Assembly: GCA_021817645.1 (NCBI GenBank)
Contig: JAKAGH010000074.1
Span: 1-10,908 of the forward strand
Direction: 5' to 3'
Origin: Deltaproteobacteria bacterium
Lineage (GTDB): Bacteria; Desulfobacterota; Desulfobaccia; Desulfobaccales; 0-14-0-80-60-11
DNA: 10,908 nt
Positions 5,177-10,908 of the stretch are shown here, one piece after another. The notes beneath the pieces are model-generated. The model was given only the letters and a program-made list of their open reading frames with translations. It did no database searches and was not told where the DNA came from. The first letter of the stretch is position 1. Each line of letters opens with the position of its first letter. Both the position numbers and the translations under genes were made by a program.

Positions 5177-5842
5177 ATGTTGGAAGATGAGTTTACCGCA
5201 ATCCGGAACCGGATGGTGGACACGCAGATCAAGATGCGGGGGGTTGACGATCCCCGGGTGTTGGCGGCCATGCAGCGGGTGCCCCGGCATCTCTTTGTGC
5301 CCCAACCCCTGTGGGACCAGGCTTATAATGATTATCCACTGCCCATCGGCGAAGACCAGACCATATCCCAGCCTTATATCGTGGCCCTGATGACCGAGGC
5401 CCTGGAACTCCAGGCCGGGGACCGGGTCCTGGAAATCGGCACCGGCTCCGGTTACCAGGCCGCGGTGCTGGCGGAACTGGCGGCCAAGGTTTATAGCATC
5501 GACCGGTTGGCCTCCCTGGCGGAGAAGGCCCGGCAGGTGTTGGCGGAATTAGGATATACGAATTTTCAGATGCGAGTAGGGGACGGCACCCAGGGCTGGC
5601 CGGAGGAGGCCCCCTTTGACGCCATCCTGGTGACCGCGGGCGCCCCCCAGGTGCCCCGGCCTTTAGTGGAACAACTGGCTCTGGGGGGCAGACTGGTGGT
5701 GCCGGTGGGGGATCGCTTCTCCCAGACCCTCACCCGGGTGCGCCTGACCAGGGATGGGGTTAAATTCGATTATCTGGGGGGCTGCCGTTTTGTGCGCCTC
5801 ATCGGCAAATATGGCTGGCAGGAGGGGGGGCCGGAATATTGA
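5177..5842 (+). CDS. pcm: Protein-L-isoaspartate O-methyltransferase
   Basis: A 221-residue cytosolic enzyme that transfers a methyl group from S-adenosylmethionine to the free carboxyl of isoaspartyl residues, starting their repair to normal aspartate in aged proteins. Signature elements are present in order: RMVDTQI (12-18); VPRHLFVP (35-42); GEDQTISQPYIVALM (58-72) with the family Ser64 near the substrate; SAM motif I VLEIGTGSGYQAA (84-96); the acidic SIDR (107-110) that ends strand 2; GDGTQGWPEEAPFDAI (135-150); and the C-terminal VPVG (175-178). Length is normal. ATG 5177 follows AAGAGG (5165-5170) at a spacing of six. It converges on mrdA with an 86-base gap lacking a clear terminator for either gene. 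The pairing with a ribosome-hibernation gene suggests a stationary-phase maintenance role. Confidence 0.95.
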   Translation: MLEDEFTAIRNRMVDTQIKMRGVDDPRVLAAMQRVPRHLFVPQPLWDQAYNDYPLPIGEDQTISQPYIVALMTEALELQAGDRVLEIGTGSGYQAAVLAELAAKVYSIDRLASLAEKARQVLAELGYTNFQMRVGDGTQGWPEEAPFDAILVTAGAPQVPRPLVEQLALGGRLVVPVGDRFSQTLTRVRLTRDGVKFDYLGGCRFVRLIGKYGWQEGGPEY

Positions 5843-5928
5843 CCGGAGAGGTGGGGGAAGGGCCGACGCCTAAGCTGTCAGCTATTAATCCCCGGGCCGC
5901 CTCCGCCAGAATCGTTTTCCCCAAACAA

Positions 5929-7863
5929 TCAACGGGGGGTTGAGGGCGTAGCGGAGGAATCAGCGGCTTCCGCGTCCTCGTCCTTTCCCTCGATTTCCTG
6001 CTTCACCTTTTCCGGGAAGTAGGCGGCGATGATTCTCCGGGCCAGGGGCGCGGCTACGGCGCCGCCGCCGCCCCCATGTTCCACCAGCACCGCCACGGCT
6101 ATTTCCGGGTTCTCCACGGGGGCAAAGGCTACAAACCAGGCGTGGTTCTCGTAGTGGTAAGAGGTTTTGCCCCGCTTTTCCTTCTCCCGTTTTTCCTTTT
6201 CCAGGGTGACTACCTGGGCGGTGCCGGTTTTACCCGCCACCTCCAGGCCGGAGATTTGAGCGCCCCGGCCGGTCCCCCGATCCTCATTAACCACCGCGCT
6301 GAGGCCTTTGCGCACCTGGGCCAGGGTACTCGGGCTGATGTTCATCTGGGACTTGAGAACCGGTCCGGGCTGATAGATAACCTCGCCTGCCGGGCTTTCC
6401 ACCTTTTCCACCAATTGGGGTTCGTAGATCCGGCCGCCGTTGGCGATGGCCGCGGTCACCTGGGCCATCTGCAAGGGCGTGGCCAGGTTATAGCCCTGGC
6501 CGATGGCCACGGAAAGGGTATCCCCCTCATGCCAGGGTTTGTGGAAGCGGGCCAGTTTCCAGGAAGGAGAGGCTACCAGCCCCGGCATTTCCCGGTCCAG
6601 CAGCAGGCCGGTGGGCGCGCCCAGGCCAAATAGTTTCCCCCACTTGGCGATGCGTTCAATGCCCAGGCGCCGGCCTACCTGGTAGAAGAAGATGTCACAG
6701 GACTCCATCAGGGCCCGGTGCAGATTGACCGTGCCATGCCCCCCTTTGCGCCAGCAATGGAACTCGTGCTCGCCGAAGGGCATCGTGCCGGTACAATCGA
6801 AGGTGGTGCTGGGGGTAATGACCTTTTCCTCCAACGCGGCCGTGGCCATGACGATCTTGAAAGTGGAACCCGGGGGATACTGGCCTTTGATGACGCGGTT
6901 TTCCAGGGGGTGGTCTTTGCGTTTGCTCAGAGTCTGCCATTCGTAGGAGCTGAGCCCCCGTTCAAAGGCCTCGGGAGAATAGAAGGGGGAGGAGGCCATG
7001 GCCAGAATCTTGCCGGAACGGGGGTCCAGGGCGACGATGGCCCCGGCTTTGTCAGACAGGCAATCCTCGGCCTCCTGTTGCAGACGGCTGTCCAGAGTGA
7101 GAACGATATTGCCCCCGGGGGTGGGAAACTGCCGGTCCAACTGCCCCAGTTCCCGGCCATACGCGTCCACTTCAATGCGGCGGTAGCCCCGTTGGCCCCG
7201 GAGGTATTTCTCCCAGGCCGCCTCTATACCGCATTTGCCCAGGGCATCCCCCATTTTGTAGTTGGGAAACCGGTTACTTTTGAGCTGGCTTTCGGTAATC
7301 TCGCCCAGATAACCCAGGACGTGGCAGGCCCGCCCTTTTTGGCGATATTCCCGCTTGGGCTGCACCTGGATCAAGGCCCCGGGCATCTCCGGCTGAAAGG
7401 TTTCCACCTGAGCCATCTCGTCCCAGCTGAGGTCGCCTTTAACCCGCACCTGGGACAGGCCGGAAGTCCGGGCTGCGTCCAGTTGGGCCTGGACGTTTTT
7501 GGCCTCCAGATGCAGCAGCTTTCCCAACCGCTGGGCCAGCACCGGAATGTCCGTCACGTCTTCCATCACCACCACCAGATCATAACTGGGGCGATTGGCC
7601 ACCAGGACCTGCCCGTTTTTGTCCATGATCATCCCCCGCCAGGGAGGCAGATCCTGGAGGCGGAGACGGTTATGGTCGGAGCGTTCCTGCAGTTCCTCCC
7701 CTTCCACCATCTGCAGAAACCAGAGGCGCAAGAAAATGAGACCTGCTAGAAAAAGGACAATCAGGGCCGTGGCGGAGAAGGCCCAGCGCAGCCGTTCCTG
7801 GTCTTCTGCGGATGCCGATCCCCCCAGGGTTTCCCCGGGGAAGCGGGAGGCCAGACGGTTTAT
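5929..7863 (-). CDS. mrdA: Penicillin-binding protein 2 (elongasome transpeptidase), apparent ATA start
   Basis: PBP2 cross-links lateral-wall peptidoglycan as partner of RodA in the MreBCD elongasome. Transpeptidase motifs, numbered from ATA 7863 (644 residues): SxxK S333-TFK336 in PPGSTFK, SxN-equivalent S388-C-D390, and K545-T-G547 in AGKTGTAQ. N-terminal to these are the PBP dimer domain (about 75-245) and a membrane anchor at about 28-50 (WAFSATALIVLFLAGLIFLR). A TTG at 7731 would remove nearly all of that anchor. Between it and the in-frame stop TAA 7869-7867 there is no ATG, GTG or TTG, yet AAAGGAGG (7878-7871) sits exactly 7 bases before ATA 7863. Starting there gives a length close to E. 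coli PBP2 (633). A Lys/Glu-rich loop (about 555-566) follows the KTG motif. It is the last gene of the mreBCD operon seen here. Confidence 0.93.
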   Translation of the reverse strand: MNRLASRFPGETLGGSASAEDQERLRWAFSATALIVLFLAGLIFLRLWFLQMVEGEELQERSDHNRLRLQDLPPWRGMIMDKNGQVLVANRPSYDLVVVMEDVTDIPVLAQRLGKLLHLEAKNVQAQLDAARTSGLSQVRVKGDLSWDEMAQVETFQPEMPGALIQVQPKREYRQKGRACHVLGYLGEITESQLKSNRFPNYKMGDALGKCGIEAAWEKYLRGQRGYRRIEVDAYGRELGQLDRQFPTPGGNIVLTLDSRLQQEAEDCLSDKAGAIVALDPRSGKILAMASSPFYSPEAFERGLSSYEWQTLSKRKDHPLENRVIKGQYPPGSTFKIVMATAALEEKVITPSTTFDCTGTMPFGEHEFHCWRKGGHGTVNLHRALMESCDIFFYQVGRRLGIERIAKWGKLFGLGAPTGLLLDREMPGLVASPSWKLARFHKPWHEGDTLSVAIGQGYNLATPLQMAQVTAAIANGGRIYEPQLVEKVESPAGEVIYQPGPVLKSQMNISPSTLAQVRKGLSAVVNEDRGTGRGAQISGLEVAGKTGTAQVVTLEKEKREKEKRGKTSYHYENHAWFVAFAPVENPEIAVAVLVEHGGGGGAVAAPLARRIIAAYFPEKVKQEIEGKDEDAEAADSSATPSTPR

Positions 7864-7878
7864 GGTTTATCCTCCTTT
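7861..7878 (-). promoter_or_regulatory. Ribosome binding site and non-standard ATA start of mrdA
   Basis: Minus-strand reading: AAAGGAGG, then ATAAACC, then ATA AAC CGT. The Shine-Dalgarno is essentially perfect and its 7-base spacing to ATA is optimal. The only other near-start, CTG at 7854-7852, is 16 bases away from the Shine-Dalgarno. A single base change would turn the ATA into ATG. Confidence 0.7.
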
Positions 7879-7963
7879 GTCAGGGAAAGATTGCCGGGGC
7901 TCACCAGCGTGGGCGCCCGCATCCGGGTGGCAATACCCTCAAGGCGGACACCCGGGTCTGCCC

Positions 7964-8473
7964 CTAATCTTGCGCCCAAGTAAAGCGCCAGCCATAGCGG
8001 GTCAAAATTTTTTCCAATCCTTGCACCAGGGCATGCATTAAGGGGGCCAGCGCGGCGGTGGCCAGGAGCTCCAGGCCCCGGAAGGCCAGCAGATCGCTGA
8101 CGGGGAAAGGCTGAAGCCCCAGGAGCAGCAGGGTGAGCATAAAGGCGATTTCCTGCAGCGTCAAAACCCCCAGGCTGGCGATAAATTGGGGGCCGGTTTT
8201 CTGTAACAACAGGCGGCGATGGCAAAACCGGGCCATACCCACCACCAGCAGCGCCCCCCCCAGATGCAGGCCAAACGGAGTGGTGGCATAACTATCTTGC
8301 AGGCCCCCCAGGATCAGGGCCAGGGAAAAGGCCAGGGGAAAGGATGGCCGCAGGCCCACGTAAAAAAGGAGCAGGCCCAGGAGACGCAGGTGTATCTGGG
8401 GGAAGAGCAGCAGGTTTTGGCAATAAAAGAGCCCTAAACCCACCAGGCTAAAAAGGAGCAGCGGCACAGTCAT
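7964..8473 (-). CDS. mreD: Rod shape-determining membrane protein MreD
   Basis: A 169-residue, almost wholly hydrophobic protein with about five membrane segments (roughly 2-20, 27-45, 48-60, 67-80 and 95-120, with a further hydrophobic stretch near 130-150). The central LALILGGLQDSYATTPFGLH matches the MreD signature, in which 'G..qD......pfGl' lies between two helices. MreD links MreC and the PBP2/RodA synthase in the inner membrane. ATG 8473 lies 3 bases after the mreC stop with no visible Shine-Dalgarno, so translational coupling to mreC is likely. After the stop there are 100 bases before mrdA, unusually long for this operon but free of any gene. Confidence 0.9.
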   Translation of the reverse strand: MTVPLLLFSLVGLGLFYCQNLLLFPQIHLRLLGLLLFYVGLRPSFPLAFSLALILGGLQDSYATTPFGLHLGGALLVVGMARFCHRRLLLQKTGPQFIASLGVLTLQEIAFMLTLLLLGLQPFPVSDLLAFRGLELLATAALAPLMHALVQGLEKILTRYGWRFTWAQD

Positions 8474-8476
8474 AGG

Positions 8477-9307
8477 TCACGGAGCCAGGGCCAGATTGAC
8501 CACTTTCACCACCAACACCTCTTCCAGGGCCGATAGATCCACCGCGGGCGTCACTTCGATGTCCTGGAAGACTCCCTGGGTTTTTTTATTGGCCTGGCTG
8601 ACCTTGCCGAAGATCATGCCCTTGGGATAGACCCCTCCCAGCCCGGAGGCCAACACCAGGTCGCCGACCTGGATATCCGCACTTTTGGGGACATAATCCA
8701 GGGAGCAGCGGTTGCCCCCCTTACCCTGGAGGATGCCCCGCACCCGGGTGCGCTGCACCATGGCGTCGGCGCCGCTGTTACGGTCGACGATGAGCATGAC
8801 CTTGGAGTAATGGGGGTAAGTTTCCACGATGCGGCCCATGATGCCGCCCTCGGTCAGAACCGGAAAGCCCCTTTTTACGCCGTGATCCTGACCCTGATCC
8901 AGGAGGGCGCACCGGGACCAGAGGGACGGGTCATAGGCAATCACCCGGGCCCCGGTAACGGGGAGAGCCGCCTGTTTTTTCAGGTCCAGCAAGGCTTCCA
9001 GGCGGGTCAGGGATTGCAGGGTCTCCTGATACTGCACCTCCCTCTGCTCGTACTCTCCCAGACGGCGCCGCAAAGCCGCGTTGTCCCGCTGCACTCCCAC
9101 CAGGTTAAAATAACCATCCCAGACCCCCTTCAGGGTGCGGCCCAGATAGTATAGTCCCTGGAGGCCCGGAGCCGTCAGGGACACCATTACCCCCTCCACC
9201 TTCTTCAGGACCGGTGAGCGCTTCAGGCTGAGAGAGAGTAAGGAGATAACCAGTAAGAGGGTGGCGCCAATGATGAGGGGAGTACGAAAGCGCGTTCTCG
9301 GGCGCAC
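8477..9307 (-). CDS. mreC: Rod shape-determining protein MreC
   Basis: A 276-residue bitopic inner-membrane protein: a short basic N-terminus, one membrane helix (about 11-28, LIIGATLLLVISLLSLSL), a periplasmic coiled coil (about 73-110, heptad-like VQRDNAALRRRLGEYEQREV) and the two beta-barrel MreC core (about 118-272) with GARVIAYDPSLW, DQGQDHGVKRGFPVLT, GGIMGRIVE and GDLVLASGLGGVYPKGMIFG. MreC activates PBP2 and assembles the elongasome. The start is GTG 9307, ten bases after the mreB stop, with a weak GGCGG-type ribosome site; no in-frame ATG precedes the membrane helix. The stop is 3 bases before mreD. Length is somewhat shorter than the E. coli protein but normal for the family. Confidence 0.94.
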   Translation of the reverse strand: MRPRTRFRTPLIIGATLLLVISLLSLSLKRSPVLKKVEGVMVSLTAPGLQGLYYLGRTLKGVWDGYFNLVGVQRDNAALRRRLGEYEQREVQYQETLQSLTRLEALLDLKKQAALPVTGARVIAYDPSLWSRCALLDQGQDHGVKRGFPVLTEGGIMGRIVETYPHYSKVMLIVDRNSGADAMVQRTRVRGILQGKGGNRCSLDYVPKSADIQVGDLVLASGLGGVYPKGMIFGKVSQANKKTQGVFQDIEVTPAVDLSALEEVLVVKVVNLALAP

Positions 9308-9317
9308 GTTAGCCGCC

Positions 9318-10349
9318 TTAATCCACCATCACTTCCTTGAGGATGTCCAAATTGTCCAGGGCCCGGCCGGAACCCAGTACCACGGTCGCCAGCGGATCTT
9401 CGGTGATCTTGATGGGGAGCCCGGTCTCCTGATGGAGCAGCACGTCCAGATTCTTCAGCAAAGCGCCGCCGCCGGTGAGATGAATGCCCCGGTCCACGAT
9501 ATCCGCGGCCAATTCCGGAGGCGTCTGCTCCAGGGCGGTCTTGACGGTGGCCACGATGGAATCGATCTGCTCCTGGATGGCCAGGCGCACTTCGTCGGAA
9601 TTGATGCTGATGATTTTGGGAATGCCCGTCACCAGGTCCCGGCCCTTGACATCCATGGTTTCCATTTCACCGGGAAAGGCGTTGCCGATGGTGGTCTTGA
9701 CGATCTCCGCGGTGCGCTCACCGATCAACAGGTTGTAGCTCCGCTTGACATACTGCAGGATGCCCTCGTCCATCTTGTCGCCGCCCACCCGGACCGAGCG
9801 GGAATAAACGATGCCGGCCAGGGAAATGACCGCCACCTCCGTGGTGCCGCCGCCGATGTCCACCACCATGTTGCAGATGGGTTCGGTAATGGGGAGGCCC
9901 GCGCCGATGGCCGCGGCCATGGGTTCTTCGATGAGATAGACTTCCCGGGCGCCCGCGGATTCCGCGGATTCCCGGACCGCCCGTTTTTCCACCGGGGTGA
10001 TGCCCGAAGGCACGCAGACGATGATCCGGGGCCGGATGAGGGAGCGGCGGTTGTGCACTTTGCGGATGAAGTGGCGCAGCATGGCTTCGGTGATCTCAAA
10101 ATCGGCGATAACTCCGTCCTTCATGGGGCGGATGGCGATGATATTGCCCGGGGTGCGGCCCAACATCATTTTGGCGTCGCGGCCCACGGCCAGCACCCGG
10201 TTGCGGTCCCGGGCGTTTTTGCGCACCGCCACCACCGAGGGTTCGCTCAAGACGATACCTTTGCCTTTGACATAGACCAGGGTATTAGCGGTTCCCAAAT
10301 CAATGGCCAGGTCGTTGGAAAACCATCCCAAGATGGGATCTAAAAACAT
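9318..10349 (-). CDS. mreB: Rod shape-determining protein MreB (bacterial actin)
   Basis: A 343-residue cytoplasmic ATPase that forms membrane-bound filaments guiding lateral wall synthesis. Actin-fold motifs are intact: phosphate-1 DLGTANTLVY (17-26), the MreB segment IRPMKDGVIADF (73-84), VCVPSGITPVEKRA (111-124), connect motif EEPMAAAIGAGLP (141-153), phosphate-2 DIGGGTTEVAV (164-174) and the adenosine motif LTGGGALLKNL (291-301). The N-terminal MFLDPILGWF is an amphipathic membrane-binding stretch. ATG 10349 has AAGGAG (10363-10358) eight bases upstream. It is first in the mreB-mreC-mreD-mrdA transcript. A weak TTGTCG-like -35 lies upstream, but no confident promoter can be named. Confidence 0.97.
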   Translation of the reverse strand: MFLDPILGWFSNDLAIDLGTANTLVYVKGKGIVLSEPSVVAVRKNARDRNRVLAVGRDAKMMLGRTPGNIIAIRPMKDGVIADFEITEAMLRHFIRKVHNRRSLIRPRIIVCVPSGITPVEKRAVRESAESAGAREVYLIEEPMAAAIGAGLPITEPICNMVVDIGGGTTEVAVISLAGIVYSRSVRVGGDKMDEGILQYVKRSYNLLIGERTAEIVKTTIGNAFPGEMETMDVKGRDLVTGIPKIISINSDEVRLAIQEQIDSIVATVKTALEQTPPELAADIVDRGIHLTGGGALLKNLDVLLHQETGLPIKITEDPLATVVLGSGRALDNLDILKEVMVD

Positions 10350-10415
10350 TATAGCTACTCCTTAAGAAGAGGAAAAAATCAGAGTTAAAATCGCCTTCCC
10401 TGTACCAACCGACAA

Positions 10416-10431
10416 CCGGCCTCATGGCCGG
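10416..10431. repeat. Short hairpin CCGGCC-TCAT-GGCCGG upstream of mreB
   Basis: A perfect 6-bp GC stem with a four-base loop about 70 bases before the mreB start. Read on the minus strand it would lie in or just before the mreB leader. It has no U-run and no evident regulator match. Confidence 0.35.
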
Positions 10432-10553
10432 CCCCAGGGCAAAATCACTGTAGGGGCACGGCTTGCTGTGCCCGCTGGCTACGCCCGCATAGGCCTAGAG
10501 CAAGCGCCCTCAGGGGCATAGCAAGGCCCCTACAAACCGGTCCCCAGGGCAAA
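10432..10553. repeat. Inverted-repeat element flanked by direct repeats (MITE/REP-like)
   Basis: The ends TGTAGGGGC (10449-10457) and GCCCCTACA (10526-10534) are perfect 9-base inverted repeats. The pairing resumes inside as CTTGCT (10462-10467) with AGCAAG (10520-10525). An internal hairpin GGGCAC/GTGCCC occupies 10454-10473. The element is bracketed by identical 12-mers CCCCAGGGCAAA at 10432-10443 and 10542-10553, within a slightly longer CCGG(T)CCCCAGGGCAAA match. No gene lies inside. The layout resembles a non-autonomous palindromic element, with the direct repeats as a possible but unproven target duplication. The rest of the mreB-ndk gap holds no gene. Confidence 0.6.
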
Positions 10554-10578
10554 GAAGGGGACCATAAGTCCCCCCTTC
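10554..10578 (-). terminator. Possible terminator of ndk
   Basis: GAAGGGGAC (10554-10562) and GTCCCC-CC-TTC (10568-10578) form a stem with a 5-base loop and two bulged C. On the minus strand it lies about 40 bases beyond the ndk stop and is followed only by a short CTTT-like run, so it would be a modest intrinsic terminator separating ndk from mreB. Confidence 0.4.
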
Positions 10579-10617
10579 CGTTATTTTGCCAGCTTGTGAG
10601 AAAAATACAACCTTTAT

Positions 10618-10908
10618 CTAAGGACTCACCTTTTCCAATGCATTAAAGAAAAAGCCGATTTCGGTCTTAGCGGTCTCCGGGGCGTCCGACCCGTGGACGA
10701 TGTTGGCTTCGATATCTTTGGCGAAATCGGCCCGGATGGTGCCGGCCGCGGCCTGGCGGTAATCCGTGGCCCCCATGAGATCGCGGTTTACCTGGATGGC
10801 GTTTTCCCCCTCCAGGATCATGGCGACGATGGGGCCGGAACTCATGAACTCTGTGAGGCTGCCGTAAAAGGGGCGTTCCTGGTGCACCGCGTAAAAGGCC
10901 CGGGCCTG
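10618..10908 (-). CDS. ndk: Nucleoside diphosphate kinase (3' part)
   Basis: The visible C-terminal 96 residues of an enzyme of roughly 140; the N-terminal third lies beyond the right edge. NDK moves the gamma-phosphate of ATP onto other nucleoside diphosphates through a phosphohistidine, balancing NTP and dNTP pools. Clear signatures are FYAVHQERPFYG (fragment 5-16), LTEFMSSGPIVAMILEGENA (18-37), RDLMGATD (42-49), GTIRADFA (56-63) and the active-site NIVHGSDAPETA (69-80) with the catalytic His at fragment residue 72. The frame continues unbroken to the edge; an internal GTG at 10887 is a valine of the conserved core, not the start. The stop TAG is at 10620-10618. Confidence 0.96.
   Translation of the reverse strand, partial: QARAFYAVHQERPFYGSLTEFMSSGPIVAMILEGENAIQVNRDLMGATDYRQAAAGTIRADFAKDIEANIVHGSDAPETAKTEIGFFFNALEKVSP

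Noticed and set aside
5929..7731. mrdA starting at TTG 7731
   Set aside because: This start would remove nearly all of the N-terminal membrane anchor and has no Shine-Dalgarno; the frame continues upstream with classic PBP2 anchor sequence to a perfect ribosome site.
6718..7749. A 343-codon + strand frame opposite mrdA
   Set aside because: Antisense of PBP2 coding sequence carrying all catalytic motifs on the other strand; no ribosome site and no recognisable domain.
7860..8225. A 121-codon minus-strand frame overlapping the end of mreD and ending beside mrdA
   Set aside because: It is frame-shifted relative to the clearly hydrophobic MreD and is proline/alanine/glycine-rich. Its only interest is that its TAA overlaps the ATA start of mrdA.
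9261..10343. A 360-codon open frame on the + strand opposite mreB
   Set aside because: It is longer than mreB itself but is the antisense shadow of a perfectly conserved MreB. Its translation is His/Asp/Gly-rich with no domain, as expected from GC-rich third positions of the true gene.
10449..10475. A sigma-54-like GGCACGG..TTGCT motif
   Set aside because: The spacing between the GG and GC elements is two bases short of the -24/-12 consensus, and the match is explained by the inverted repeat.
1..10908. CRISPR array, insertion sequence, prophage or integrase
   Set aside because: No regularly spaced repeats, transposase, integrase or phage gene is present on either strand; the repeats seen are small palindromic elements only.

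Overview
The window is a GC-rich bacterial chromosome segment. It most resembles an anaerobic deltaproteobacterium (Desulfobacterota, for example a Desulfobacca/Syntrophobacter-like lineage). This placement is an inference from three things: a pyruvate:ferredoxin oxidoreductase-type beta subunit with all its cluster cysteines, a ribosome-hibernation/cold-shock fusion protein, and an mreBCD-mrdA rod-shape operon. No gene here fixes the species.

Left part (1-2743, all + strand). The window opens inside a gene whose C-terminus looks like an SRPBCC-type domain plus a tail. An orphan HicB-like small protein follows, and its last 20 bases overlap the start of a PorB-type subunit; no PorA, gamma or delta subunit and no HicA is visible. 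After a repeat-rich gap lies a two-zinc medium-chain alcohol dehydrogenase.

Middle (2744-4535). This is a gene-poor stretch. It holds one tRNA-Arg(TCT) on the minus strand, with encoded CCA and a strong intrinsic terminator, then about 570 bases without a convincing gene (a possible PAS-domain relic and an unexplained GC-rich block). Two very small cysteine-rich proteins follow on the minus strand: a 60-residue zinc ribbon and a 68-residue protein with 11 cysteines. Several dispersed-repeat-like inverted repeats lie between them.

Right part (4536-10908). On the + strand are an HPF/RaiA-cold-shock fusion (stationary-phase ribosome protection) and pcm (repair of isoaspartyl damage), both protein- or ribosome-maintenance genes. 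Converging on them from the right is the cell-elongation operon, transcribed mreB-mreC-mreD-mrdA: the MreB filament, the MreC/MreD membrane linkers and the transpeptidase PBP2 that makes side-wall peptidoglycan. No rodA follows mrdA. Upstream of mreB lie an inverted-repeat element and the 3' part of ndk (nucleoside diphosphate kinase), cut by the window edge.

The observation I trust most is the start of mrdA. A perfect Shine-Dalgarno sequence and an in-frame upstream stop leave ATA as the only well-placed initiation codon, and starting there restores the N-terminal membrane anchor and a normal PBP2 length. I found no CRISPR array, insertion sequence or clear new multi-gene system.
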